Part shown: one piece after another, positions 37,279-49,510 of the stretch
How positions within the stretch are numbered: the stretch's first letter is position 1
How the letters are laid out: the number at the start of each line of letters is the position of its first letter
Made by a program: the position numbers and the translations under genes
Notes under the pieces: model-generated
Databases searched by the model: none
What the model saw: only the letters and a program-made list of their open reading frames with translations
Told to the model about the DNA's origin: nothing
Source: Turbatrix aceti
Lineage: Eukaryota > Nematoda > Chromadorea > Rhabditida > Panagrolaimidae
DNA length: 64,000 nucleotides
Assembly: GCA_963969345.1 (NCBI GenBank)
Contig: OZ017768.1
Span: 8,642,718-8,706,717 of the forward strand
Direction of reading: 5' to 3'

Positions 37279-40095
37279 TCACACGGGGCATTGCATGCTG
37301 ACGCCGGCGGCCTTCAGGCAGTCACACGATTCCTTCATTTTTTGGACAGGGTTGATGCCGAGTTCGGTCTCGCACTGCTGATAGGTCTGCTGGATAGAGG
37401 CATCCGGTGGCGACAGAGCGCATCTGCAAGACAGGGGAGGTGATGAGTTTTGTTCTCAGGCAAGGGATATATTATATCTATCTATATGTGCTTTTGCAAC
37501 AGATGGTTAGACGAAAACGAGGGAAGCAGGCAATCGTCTGGATAGTAGTTGTGAAAATAGGATTAATCTTCCCGCTTTTTTTCTTCCTCCCTTCATCTAA
37601 GATGGTAGTACATTATGGGACGAAAAAAAGTACGCAGGCTATAGCGACCGTTTCTCTTTTTTTTATGCTTTGCTTTGCTTCAAGGAGGGGGATGTCAGCG
37701 AATGCCGCGGATTTTTTTGTCCAGCACTGTGTGCATATTTTTTTTTCTTACAGATTAACCTCTAACGCCCGGGCTGACTGACTGACTGGCCTTGACAGCA
37801 CCACTCATTTACCCGCCGTGGCCCTGTAGAAAGGAAAGCTTGTACTACTGGCAGTCAGTTGTCTGTTTGCCGTTAGCTTCTGTTTTCCACGTTGATTGAT
37901 TAATGCACTGAAGCGAGGCTGCCTCAGGCTATTGTACTCTCCGACTGAGGGGTGAGCACGATGGGTGTGCGTAATTTGTTGGTACATAAGCCGGAGCATA
38001 GTATGTATTTACAGGCCCACATCCTGGGGAAAGATGCCTACGACCAAATGGGGCGTACTGTAGGACTGAAGAGGCTTCAGTCGGTCACAAAAAAAAACGC
38101 CGCAGCAAGCCAAGCCGTGAGAAACAAAGTAGCGTAGTTAGTATCTCAGTCAGTTGCGCAGAACTCTCATTAATTCCGCGTGGCAGAAACTTGCACAACA
38201 GGACTTGGACCGACCACGCGCTAGCGACAGTCTCGTCTTCGTTGTATGTATCAGTCAGGGGTGCGGTTTCCGCTCAAGCAAGTTTCAACTCTCTTTCTCG
38301 CCTTTTGAAAAGTGTATGGAAATTGTATGCATGAGAGAAGAACGCGGGCATGGTTTTTTTTTCCGATGGAGGGGAGGGGTACTCTCCGGCATCGACTCAG
38401 ACCGAGGGAGATGGCACAATTTTGAAAAAAGCATCTGAAGGGATCCTGAAAGCACATAGAAAAGATAACTCACCTCAGCTTGAAAGCACAGTTGACGGCA
38501 GATCGCTTGCGTCGGCTGGAGAGGGTTTCGGCGGTTGAGCATTGGTCAACGCACATCAGAAATTTTGTGAGCTCGATGGGTGCACCTGCGGCCATCTCGG
38601 CGGGCGGGGCGGCGAGAGCGATTTCGGGGACGTCATCGCCGGCTTCGAATACCTCGGGAGTCTCGATCACGGGGATCAGAGGAATTGTGAGGTTGCCAGG
38701 GTTGGCATCGTTGGAGCAACCGATGGGACCGACTTTGCCTTTGACGCAGGCTTCGAGCTTCATCATGGTATCGTGTTCCTGATCGAGACAGGCACGAATC
38801 TTGGTTGCGTCACCGATCGGGGTCAGGAATTTGGTGCATTGGGGCCTACAACCGTTTTTTTTTTGTTTTTGCATGAATGTTTTTTGTGTGTTTTTTTTGG
38901 GCTGTGTGAAAACGTACGAGTTCTTGCAGGTTCCGACTTTGGAAAGAATTTCGTTCGTGCATGTTTCAATGTCAGAGCACCTGCATTGCTGAGCCGACGT
39001 GAACTGAATCGGGGGAAGGGGCGATGTTGAGGCTTGCTGCAAAGCTCGGAGGGTTACTGTATATAAATAGTTTGCTATCGTTTGTATGCATCTATTTCTG
39101 AGTATACGGAGGAGGCACTTTCCACACCGATGACCACCTACTCATTGGTATTCCAGTCATCATTACCCTTTTGCGCTTTCTTCCGTCACCGGCGACGACG
39201 ACGAAGCCGACGACGACAGTCGACTCAAACAGTTCTAACTATGCGGCGGAGAGTTGTCATCATCGCCTGAGGCTTCGGCAACAACGCTATTTAGTATGCG
39301 CATCCAAAATTGCAATTAAGCATGACAGCAATGCTTTAGAAGCCCTACACCATCCATCGCAGTTGCCGTCGTCACACTTGACCAAGTCGAATACAAAACT
39401 CCGAAAGACGACCGACAAGGAAGGCACAGCACAGAGGGCGAAGAGGCTCTCTCGCGCACTCTTCCTCTATCCGTCTCGACCGACCGGACCACGCAGAAGC
39501 GACGCGGGGAGCGCTTAATTGCATGGCCGATGGTGGCGGTGGTGGTGGTGCCCTGTCGGTCACACAGACCACAGGCCAGGGGCACAGGCAGTGGATTAAT
39601 CGTGCGCCACATGCCCTGTGGCACTTGGGCAGTTCCTGTGTGCGTACAAAACATTTTGATAAAATTGGAAAGCTGACTGTGTGGAATTTTAAAGAGCACA
39701 GCAGTCGTCGTCGTCGTCGTCGTCGTCGTGGTAGTTGGTATTGGCAAGATGACAGGCAGGGCACACCCTTATTTCACGGTTTTTGGGGACAGTGAAGACA
39801 TTATCAAATGCGCATGAGAAAAAATTATTTTCCAAATGGATAAAAACGATTCTAGAACTTCAGAAATTTTTGCCTAAAACATAAAAAATTCGAAAAAAAC
39901 TAAATCTGTTCTTCGCTGCTTTTTTAGTCGAGTGGTAAAAAATTGGTTTTGCGCACTGACTGACTAAGGTTCAAATCCGGTCGGGATAAAAAATTTTTAC
40001 CGGCTTTTTAATGAGTCAAAAAAACTCACAGCATTGACGGTGACCGCCAGGAGCGCAGCAATAACGATAACACCGATCAGAGCAGAGGATTCCAT
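37279..40095 (-). CDS. Secreted Cys-rich protein with furin-like site
   Basis: Exons 40095-40030, 39036-38918, 38845-38474 and 37423-37279 join (phases 0, 2, 2) to 233 aa. Exon 1 is almost exactly a signal peptide (22 residues, hydrophobic GVIVIAALLAV, ending VNA). The mature part has about 15 Cys in C-x-C and C-x3-C spacings (QCRCSDIETCTNE, ESCDCLKAAG). SSRRKRSAVN has a clear RRKR furin-type cleavage site before the C-terminal Cys cluster, so it may be a processed proprotein. A longer in-frame start exists at 40170 (25 more residues), but that would bury the signal peptide. The 24-aa Ala/Pro/acidic stretch in exon 3 looks disordered. I do not assign a named family; nematodes have many secreted Cys-rich families of this type. 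Confidence 0.72.
39713..39730. repeat. (CGT)n microsatellite
   Basis: Uninterrupted CGT units, inside the first intron of the secreted Cys-rich gene. Confidence 0.8.
39920..39985 (+). pseudogene. tRNA-like remnant
   Basis: An A-box-like TAGTCGAGTGGT and a B-box-like GGTTCAAATCC are spaced as in a tRNA. No acceptor stem pairs, so this is a decayed tRNA or the head of a SINE. It lies in the first intron of the Cys-rich gene. Confidence 0.35.
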
Positions 40096-41118
40096 GACAC
40101 CGTCGTTGAGACAAACTTCCAGCAAGTCACAGATGTTTCGAATTCCACTCCACGTTAAATACCTGCTCATCTCTCTGTAGATTGCAAACGCGGTGGGCGG
40201 GGGTGGGGTGCAATTTACCGGACCTGAAGACAGACCCCATTATTTTCCTCATTTTTGTATGTCTATCCTCTCTTCATCGTTCTCTTCTCTCTTCGCAGCC
40301 CAGTGTTTGGTCAGTCTGCCTGCTCCTCTTCTCGGCGGGGAGATCGCTTACTCCCTGCTGCTGCAAAACCAGTCATTGTATCGCGATAAAAAAACAGCTC
40401 GATTGCAGAGGTAAACACAAATACTCAAGATCCGGGCCATGATCACCGAGTCGGAAGGGAAGTTGACATCGATGCGGACTCGACTGGACATTGTTACCGG
40501 TCGGGGAAGTCTTCAAGTTTTCCGGGTAATGTTTGCCATCAACGCAAACAAAATTGACTACAGTTTGATGTGTACTTGAATTTTAAAAATCAAAAATGAG
40601 GTTTCAGAACCGCCGAAAAAAAGTGCACAAAAAACTAGCAATTTTATTCCGGCGAAAAAAAATCAGGCAATTTTTTCTGGAATGCGATGTTTTTTGGGTA
40701 AAAAAAGTAACGATCGACTATTCATTGTGGCAAATAAACTTTTATGGAGAGCCAAATAGTTAATTTGATACGCAAGTTTTTTTGTGTGGACAGGACACAC
40801 AATAAACGTGTTTTTTTTGTGGATCCGTGGTAATGCAGGCTTTTTATGCGGTAACGGATGTTTTTTTGTCCACAATGAGATCCCTCGATGCGAGTGCAGA
40901 ACCGTGTGATGGTGGTGACTGACTTTCATTTGCATAATACAGTAGAGCTCACATCAGATGGCTCACGCATAACAACACACACATACAAATTGACTGGATT
41001 GTTGCACATAATGGAGCGTAAAAAAAAGTGTCCAGACGTGCAAAAAAAATTGGGAGTTGTTAGAAAAAAAAGAACGAATTATTAGTATGTATAGTACAAC
41101 AAAAAATGATGATAGCAA

Positions 41119-43452
41119 TCATACATCATCAACCTTAACGTCTTTTTCCTTCGCTGCGTCATCTCGTTGGCTGGGAACAGGCTCTTCGGCGACGACACCT
41201 GATGCACCTGATGTCGTTGGTGCAGCGTCACCGTTTGCCAGTACAATTTCCTGCAGCTCATTTTCGTCTCCCATCACAAATGCCACGTTGTCGTGACCTG
41301 ACGTTGAAGCGGCTGGGGTCGGCGACGGGGCTACAGCCGGGGCCGGAGCGGGAGCCGGGGCCGGAGCAGGGGTAGAAGTCAACGTGGCCACCGAACTTTG
41401 CGAATCGGAAACATTAGGCGCAGAAGCTGAGATGCTCGTCCGTTTGGTGAGTGGAACGGGGTCCGGAGCCGGGGCCGGGGTAGGTGCGAGCACTGGAGCC
41501 GGGGTCAAGGGCGGGGACGGCGAGGCAAGTGTCTGGGAGCTAGAATTTACGGTCGATGTCGACCCAGCGGAGGGCATGGATCTTCGGACGGCTCCTGGGG
41601 CCGGAGGCGGGGCCAATGTTGACCCCGGAGCTGAAGGAAGCACGAGTTGAGGAATTACAGGGGCTTTAGGAGCCGTTTGGGTAGGCGCGGTTTCAATAGG
41701 AACAGGAACGAGATCAACTACGACTCCCTGTTGTAAATCAAGGTTACCAGACTCCAGATCACCCTGCACGATTGTCGGAGGAGCGGATTCAGGTCGACGA
41801 ATTGTCTGCTGTCGCCGGGGTGGCCTGACGATGAGCTTAGGCTCAGTCCAGGACTGCGGTTTTCCGTCGCCGAACAACACAAACAAAATATTGGACCCAA
41901 TTAGCATGGCTGCGTAGACGTAGAAGAGGATAGCGTATTGTTCGTGCGTGCCATCTGGCATGATGGCCGGCGCCATGAACGACCCGATGCACAGGGATAC
42001 GCACATGGTCACCTGCATGATAGACAGAATAAACGGACTGAACTGCTTTGAGATAATAACCGCGTTTTTTGTGTACCCTCCGGCGTTGAAGCCCTGCAGG
42101 GGAATGGCCACAAAAATAAGAATAATTCCCAGGATCGGCGGTTTTGGCGGAATGAGTGCGCAGACGATCAGCATGCCTCCGAGTCCGAAAAACGCCATCG
42201 AATTAAAGATCCGAACTTTCATGAGATCCGCGATCTGCCAGCGATCGACCAAAGTGCCAGCGACAAATTTGAACAAAAACTGGAAGATGAGTGGAATTGC
42301 GGAAATAAAACTTGAGACCGAGACATCGATGCCACAGGCATACGTGAAGTACATCGGCATGTAGGTAATGGCAAACTGAGCGACGAAAAAGTTGGCGGAA
42401 CATGCGATCCACGTCACCCAGACGGGAAGGGAGGTGAGAATCTTCTTGTACGGGGGTTTTGACGTGTTACTGATTCTGACGACTTTGCCCCGAGAAATGC
42501 GTCGAAATTCTTTTTCGCTCACGAAGGGGTGACGGAAGGGTTCATCGCTAAAGTAGTACCACCATGTTACGAGAAGGACGGCGGCGACAACGGCGTGGAT
42601 GTAGAATACAGATGGCCAGCCCACTGAAAAAATTTTGTTTTTGAAAGATCCAAAATTTGAGTTTTTGAAATGTGTTTCAAATTTTTTAAAATTGTGTGAA
42701 ATGTTCAAATTTGAGAAAGTACGATTTTTTGGATTGTAATTTTGTGATTTTTCAAATTTTAGAATCGAATTCTAAAAGTTTCTAATTTTTTGGATTTTGA
42801 ACATTTCAAGCTTACAGGTAGTAGCGACGAGACCAGTGAGCGGCATGGTGAATATGGCAGAAAGTTGGAGATATCCGGTCAAAATGGCCACAAAAAGCCC
42901 GGATTCCTTAATCGAAGACCAAGTGTTAGCAATGGATCCGATGACAGGGAACGGGTTAGCAAGTGTGGTTCCCTGAATAATCCGCACAATAACAAGAATT
43001 GTAAAATCGGTAACGGCAGCGAGGGGCGTGATAGCAGTAGTGATAACACAGATGAGACCAATAATTGTCATTGTCTTATGCGTGCCGAGCTTTGACATGA
43101 CAAAATTCATTGGAACAGCGCCGACGAGAGCGCCAAAGTAAATTGCGGCAAAAAGAGCGGATTTCTGAAAAGTATTGTAGACGACTCGGCGATCCCCAAT
43201 GGAGAGCGAAGGGTCGTTGAAGTCTTCGGCGGTTTGGTTGAGAGACGGATCATAGATCGGCGAAGAGTAAATATCAACGATAACGATAGAAGTCGGATTC
43301 CAGCAAACTATGGAAGACATGATGATGCCGAGGAAGAGCACGCCCTGGAGCAGGACAATGTAGCGGGTTTTGTTGCCACAGGATGCAACGAAGCGCCGAC
43401 ATTGCACCTCGGCGTCCCGGGTTTCCTTGACGATAGGCTGGAGGTCAGACAT
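41119..43452 (-). CDS. MFS transporter (SLC17-like) with long Pro/Ala tail
   Basis: Exons 43452-42816 and 42623-41119 join in phase 1 to 713 aa. The first ~430 residues contain about 12 hydrophobic segments with MFS features: a first-loop glycosylation region (SLNQTAEDF), the TM2-3 signature GALVGAVPMNFVMSKLGTHK, RIIQGTTLANPFPVIG in TM4, and a TM10-11 core. This fits organic-anion/phosphate cotransporters of the SLC17 type common in nematodes. The substrate is not predictable. From about residue 430 the protein turns into ~280 residues of Pro/Ala/Thr/Ser repeats (APAPAPAP-like), probably a disordered cytoplasmic tail, unusually long for the family. The tail ends with a short acidic/Lys segment. 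Confidence 0.85.
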
Positions 43453-45032
43453 GGTAGCACGGAGGCTGCGTTGCAGGTGGATATCACAGAATGAATGAGA
43501 ATATCAACCGGCAGACTGAAAGTAAAAACAATGACTCTGACGAGCTGCAAACAGGCACTTTGGTGTCAATGACGCCGATAAGCCGAGCTTTGGCGCAACG
43601 CGGGCGAGAGTCTTTCTAAGCTGTCATACCGGGGGGTTTAGGCAAATCAGAACGCACTATGCTGCTGTTGAAACGAGTATCCGAAGGTTGAGAGAAAGCA
43701 AGGAGGATCCGGTCGGTTTGGGATAGTGATCGAATTGATTTCACGCATTAGCTACCTGAAAATTCCAACATTTTTTGGAATAAGTAATTTTGATCGAATG
43801 GTACCTGCAGATATAATGCAAAACACAATTTTTGTAGAACTGATCTTACGGTTCTCGATTCACGTAAAAAATATTCGGTGTAAATTTGTTATGCCTTTTT
43901 TGTGGATCATCGGTCAGAGTATGCAATATTATGTCTGTTGTTTTGTCAGTTGCATAATGTCGGATAAAAAAGTTGGTTTGAATGTGTCAATGTAGTTTGA
44001 TCAGACGTCTGATGCAGTGGTAGCATCCGACGGATCATCCGTTGGATATCTGACGGATCAGAAACGCCATCCGACGGATATCCGAGGTTTCGGATCGGAT
44101 CATCCGAAGCATCGGATTGCGGATCGGATCACGGATCGGATCATCAGAACCTTTGGATTTCGTATCGGATGACGGATCGAATGATCCGTCCGAAATTTTG
44201 GACGGCCACCTCTTGTCTGATGCCCTGTGAATTAAAACTTTCTGGATGACATCAAAATTGATATTTTCATGTCAAAAAAGTGAAACCTGCACTGTTTCCT
44301 GCTCAATCGCGGTTTGAGCGTGCAAAGTTGCATGATTTCAAAACTTTAGGTCATTTGTACTGATAAAAACTAATTATTATAATTCTACAACAGTTTTCCA
44401 AACTCCAACTGTCATTCATCCGTTATCCCCTGTTTTAGTTGCACTCTTTGTTCTCCTTTCTTTCTTCTTCCAATTTTTTTCATGAATTTCATGTGATATG
44501 TCATACCTCATTATTCACAGGATTATTTTCACGACAAATAAAGTTAACCAATACAAACAGAAAAACACAGCAAAAAAGTGTTTTATACGCCAACAGGCAA
44601 GCGGGTGGGTTTATTATGCAAAGGAGGCATCGAGTCATTCAACATGCGGAAGAACAGTCATCTGGTTACCTTGATTCACCCCAGGATGCGGCTAAGCCAA
44701 ACACATCCGGCAGAGTGAAAACAAGCGTCATCCCGGAGGGGGGCCCGCAGGCTCGATCTCCCTCCCCTCATTCAGCCCAAAAACCAAACTCGTTTGTTTG
44801 CTTTTCCTGACCGTTTCGGGGGGAAAGGGGCGTGCGTCGGTGCGCGTGCGCGGTCACTCACTGCCCTTTTCCCATGCTTGAGTCATTTTTTTCCTCATTG
44901 CATCAGGAAGAAAAAAAAAGAGGGGGGAGAGCCTGAAGGGACCATGGTCAGACAGTCGTCGTCCTCACACCTCCTCACCGGAAGGGCTCTCGTCTCTTCA
45001 TCGTCTCTTCCGTGTTCAGTTCAAGCGCGGTC
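43453..45032. other. Intergenic region between MFS and beta-lactamase-like genes
   Basis: Divergent promoters are expected at both ends. The only structured feature I see is the small transposon at 44015. Confidence 0.45.
44015..44214. mobile_element. Small hAT-like element rich in CGGAT repeats
   Basis: A 200-bp segment flanked by a perfect 8-bp direct repeat GTCTGATG (44007-44014 and 44215-44222). The ends CAGTGGTAGC and (complement) AAGAGGTGGC match at 7 of 10 positions. The interior is an array of degenerate GGATCGGAT / ATCCGACGG units. Confidence 0.7.
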
Positions 45033-48016
45033 ATGTTCTTTGGCCTGTTGGTGTCTCTGATTTTGGCTTGCTCGGCGTCGTTGGTGTCCGGAAATCTCTA
45101 CGACAACCCCTACCTGGCTCCACCGCCACCCCACGAATATTCTGTATTCGAGCATGGCACCCCGCCAACCATCGTACCCCTGCCTCCGACCCTGACTCCA
45201 AAACCACCTCCGATGCCTGTTGGACCCCAGCTACCCCAATTTGATCCAAGTGCTCTAAATTTTGGATTTCAACATTCTGCGCCGAAAGTCGATGCCCTCC
45301 AAGTTGTTCATCCACCGTCGCCAAACGAACAGGATTGGGTCATTGTGTCTGGAAACGAATCCGCAGTTGACAACGTTCTCGCTATTTCACTGGTCTACGG
45401 AGGCAGGCTGGTTTCCATGGGGTACTACTACCGGTACAATCAGGTACATTACTACGCCATCATGCAAAAGTACAACGGTCCCGTGTTTTTGAAACCGAAC
45501 CCGATGTCCTATTCTGAACTTTTGAAGACGTTGAGGTGAGTTTAGGAAATTTTCTTGTTCTTGAGAAAAAAAAGCATGACGCCAATTTTTTTCGTATTAA
45601 AACCCGATGTCCTATAATTTTATCCTCTAGTTTGTCACACTTCAAAACATGTTGCGAATCTGGTAATCCCGGAATTGCATACAACTGTTGACATGTTTCT
45701 GCTTCCTGTCTTTGATTACCATCAAGTGTTCTTTTTTCTCACCCGCGCAACACAGCGCAACAGTTTGCTTTTGCAAACGGATACAAAAATCTGTCTGTGA
45801 ACATGTTTGTATATTTGCAGCGGATTAAAAACGGTTTTGTAGTCGTCGATTGGAAAAACGGATGTGCGCAATCCGCTGTAATGAGTAATGACTGACAAAC
45901 CAGATTATTGACCGCGCAGAGAATAAAATCGGGACATTGGTTGCATTACTTTTTTAGTTTCTTTTTTTTCTGATTAAACTTGTTTTTGGCCTCTTACCCT
46001 AATTTAATGCTTTACAGAGAAAACGAAGAAGTCGACCTTGGATTAACGCAAGTCTGTGGACAGGATGGTGGAAGAGGTGATATCACATTTGCGACATACT
46101 GGGAACGAATTCCAGGCGTTAGCCATCGGGTGAGTTATTTTGAGCCAAGTGCCTGATTTAAAAAAAAACTAAGCATCCATAGGGATTAGAACCTAGGGCA
46201 ACCTGCACTTTACCGTTACAAAAAATTTTACGCACAACCTAAATTTTTTTGTAGTGTAGTGGTAGAGCGTCGGACATACAAACGATAGGTTGTGGGTTCG
46301 ATTCCTTGCTTTGTCAATGTTTTTTTTATAACAGATTTGTATTTTAGCTTTACTTCCCCGGCACCCCTGAGGCAGATATACAACGCAAAACCCTCGATCG
46401 AGAAGGCTATCGTTTGATCAGTCTTTGTGGATATTCAATTCAAAACCGAGCCAACTACGTGGGCATTTGGATGAAACCTGCGCCTTCTAAAAACCCGTAC
46501 GAAGCGTATTATGGATTAACACTCCACGACTGTATTGCCAAAGACAAGGCTTTAACTGCCTCAGGGTATACTGCTATCCAATTCCGCGTGTTTAACAACG
46601 GCCGAACGACGCTATGTACCGCGATCTGGGAATACGCGCCTAAGAAAACACACGTCATAGAAGTTGGAGAGAGTCTGGCACTCATGCATCGACGACTCAA
46701 GCGGACCGACATGCAACCCAGGGACATCAGTCATTTCTTCGACCCTGAAAACAGTCTCAAATTTGTCGTGCTTTGGTCGAACCTGGTTACCAACAGATTT
46801 GAAAACCCACCCGAAATCTGGCACGATACCCCTGTCATCCCGGTGACTTACCTGCAGGGCGCAAAGGAAATTTTGAACAACGATCAGCTGACTTTCATCA
46901 ACAAGCGAGTCGAACACTTCATGCGCGATCTCGACATTCCCGGTCTCTCGGTCGCTATTTCCAAAAACGAGAAACTAAAGTTCGCAGCTGGATACGGCTA
47001 TGCTAACACGCGAAGGAAAGAAACTGTTACTCCGCACCACCAATTCCGTGTTGGATCTGTTTCAAAACCTATTACGGCCGCTGCTGTCCTAATTCTCGTC
47101 GACCAGGGCAAACTTGATCTCGACGACCAAGTTTTTGGCCGTTCCGGCATTCTTGGACTCGATTTTTCAAAGAAGTACACGTACCCGAAATATGTCACGG
47201 ACGTGACAGTGCGGCATCTTCTGGAGCACACGGCAGGTGGTTGGGACAACTTGGAAAGCGACTGTGCGTGGCAGGAGCCTCAAATGTCGTCTCGGGATTT
47301 GATTGAACACGTCATCGAAACCATTCCTCTACACGATCGACCTGGAAAGAAATGGGTTTATTCAAACTTTGGATACCAAGTTCTGGGTTACATAATCGAA
47401 CGCAAATCCGGCTTGTCCTACGAGGAATTTGTGAAAAAGTATATCTGGGAGCCGGTTGGGGTGACTGAGATCCAAATTGCCCGACCGACTCTCTCCGAGA
47501 GGTCTAGGAGAGAGGTGTACTACTACATGAGCGGCAACAAAGTCGGCTTCAACCCCTATGAAATGCTCCCTGCAGAGAGAATCGGTCCCTGGGGCGGTTG
47601 GATCGCGTCGCCCATCGAGCTTCTCCAGTTCATGTCCCACTTTGACGGTTTTTTGAGCAAGAAAGACCTGCTGAAGAGGAATAGCATCGATGAGTGGTCG
47701 TACTCCACCAAGGCGTCGAACGAGACCTACGGCCTTGGATGGTCGCTCAACATTATGGGCTTCAACGGCTGGCAGCACGACGGCCGCATGCCGGGATCGG
47801 CGGCAATGCTCGTGAGGCTAGACAATGGACTTGAAATGGCGGTGGTGGTAAACAAAGTGAGTCGACAAAAAATTTGTTGCGTCGAAGTATTTTATCTAAT
47901 AGGGTCGATTTTAGGAATACAGCGAACGCGACTTCTTCCACGAGCTCGCCTACATTCTGCACCACATTGGCAACAACGACGGCTGGTGGTCGGATTCCGT
48001 CGATCTGTTTCCGTAA
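45033..48016 (+). CDS. Secreted serine beta-lactamase-like hydrolase (LACT-type)
   Basis: Exons 45033-45535, 46018-46129, 46348-47856 and 47915-48016 join (phases 2, 0, 0) to 741 aa. A signal peptide (MFFGLLVSLILACSASLVSG) is followed by a Pro-rich linker. An N-terminal half has repeated Tyr/Trp/Gly strands (GYYYRYNQ..YYAI, GYSIQNRANYVGIW, GYTAIQF..TTLCTAIWEY) resembling the tandem-repeat domain found before beta-lactamase folds in polyglycine-hydrolase-type proteins. The C-terminal half (about 385-741) has all three serine-hydrolase motifs: S442-V-S-K445 (nucleophile and general base), Y543-S-N545 and H682-D-G684. It should be an active serine hydrolase or peptidase secreted or delivered to a lumen; the substrate is unknown. 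The ATG at 45033 is chosen because it starts the signal peptide. AATAAA at 48076-48081. Confidence 0.88.
46251..46310 (+). pseudogene. tRNA-like remnant in an intron
   Basis: An A box GTAGTGTAGTGGTAGAGCG and a B box GGGTTCGATTCC are well spaced, but the T stem pairs at only three positions and there is no acceptor stem. Just upstream (about 46180-46205) is a second B-box-like sequence on the opposite strand. Both lie in intron 2 of the beta-lactamase-like gene. Confidence 0.4.
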
Positions 48017-48138
48017 AATCCGAATTTTTGTTGTCAAACGAACAAAGATTTGGGAAAATTGTTGATATTTATTGCAATAAAAATAATAAGCGCTTGTTAA
48101 TTAAAAGAGTTAAGTTAAATAATGATCACAAACTTAAA

Positions 48139-48160
48139 AATGTAGGCGCTATACCGAAGA
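48139..48160 (-). pseudogene. Heavily eroded tRNA-Asp remnant
   Basis: On the minus strand it reads TCTTCGGTATAGCGCCTACA: the 5' acceptor arm, a few D-arm bases and CGCCT of the anticodon stem. It stands at the same place relative to family gene 3 as the truncated tRNA at 4613 does to gene 2, but has lost even more. It marks the inner edge of the right arm of the inverted duplication. Confidence 0.65.
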
Positions 48161-48288
48161 TGCTTTTATGCTCCTAAGGGGGAATTTCGCAGCAGATCAA
48201 ATTTAGGCATGATAAGCATAAAATCCACTTTTAAAAAGGTGAAAAAATTCTAAACTTTGTTATCCATATCTTTCCGGTAAACAACATT

Positions 48289-49510
48289 TTATTCAAACAC
48301 TCGCCAACCCATATCATCATAACCTGGAATGTTGACATCACACTGGTAAACGTACTCCACATTGTTTGAGAGCTTTTCATGGCGATTGACAATTGTCAGC
48401 CAGAAATCACTTGACGTGACATCAAAGTTTTTCGGTGGAAAAAGATCCTCAAGCAAAGTAACATCGTCGAAGCACGTTGATTCCGTTACGGAAAATGCTT
48501 TGACTTTGATTTGAGGTGGAATTGCACGCAGAGTATCGGCCATCCAGTTGAATTCCAATTTTTGTCTCACCCAAAAATTTAGGGGAGTGTCGGAATGTGT
48601 ACCTTCTGACCAATCTTCAATTCCAATACAGAAGTCATCGACAGTCGAGTAGCACGTGGTCAAGCAATGGAGGAGCTTCTCGAAATCTTGCCTCATCTGG
48701 AAATAGTGATCCCAGACGAGGTAGACCCGGCGCACATGCTGGAGTTTTTCTTTGAACAACGACAGCACATTGATGAAATAATTCACCTTGTCCATTCTAT
48801 AGTCCTTGTCATCGAAATAGATCTCCAGTGCAGTCGATGAATCCGCATTCCAGATATGCTGAAAAAACAATGAAGAACTAAACATTTTTAAAAATAGAAC
48901 ACTTACGGCAAACGGTTTGAATTCATAAAAATTGTAGTTTAGAGAACCGAAAAAAATAGTTTCGAAGCGAGAGAAATCGTGGAATTCCAACATGGAAGCA
49001 ATATTGATTTTGAGCCTTCGGGAAACGGACATCAGATTTCGAATCACGTCCCACGAAAAGAAAATATTGCTTAAGAAAACCAAGTCCAAGGCCAGAAGGT
49101 CTGAAAACTATCATTCTTACGAATTTGTGAGACACAAAAAAACTTACCGTTGGTGCGATACACTTTGTCAAAGAAATTCGCTGCCTCGTCAGAAAGATGA
49201 TCACCGACAATCATCAGTTTCCTAGTGAAAGGTGCCATCCAGGTGCCTTCACTGTATTCCATGCTTATTTCTCCGATTTCGTCTTGCTAAAAGCGCTACG
49301 TCGGTTCATTTTTTTTCAGGTAAGAAATATTACCTGAAGACTGACGTAAGAATCACCGCAAATGACAAAAAAATCCTCAACGATGATGCCGAAAGTGTGA
49401 GACATTTCCCGGGATGATAGAGCCAGGTTCTTGATGCACAAGCCGACCTCGGCGTATTCGATCATACCCATCATCACATCTTTGAGATACGCAGGAGACA
49501 AAAAACGCAT
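48289..49510 (-). CDS. Family gene 3: unrecognised four-exon family, twin of gene 2
   Basis: Exons 49510-49334, 49286-49148, 49100-48907 and 48858-48289 encode 359 aa. Every coordinate is the mirror of family gene 2 (position sum 52773), so there is no net indel in 1.2 kb. The only differences I noticed are a silent C/T in exon 1 and TCA to ACA (Ser to Thr) at 48600. Promoter, TATA box, leader acceptor and overlapping poly(A) signal are copied too, so both genes could be expressed the same way. It converges on the beta-lactamase-like gene with 272 bp between stop codons. Confidence 0.8.

Noticed and set aside
28200..37790. CRISPR-like array from repeated CAGT tracts
   Set aside because: The tracts are simple tetranucleotide microsatellites with no fixed repeat-spacer pattern, and the genome is eukaryotic.
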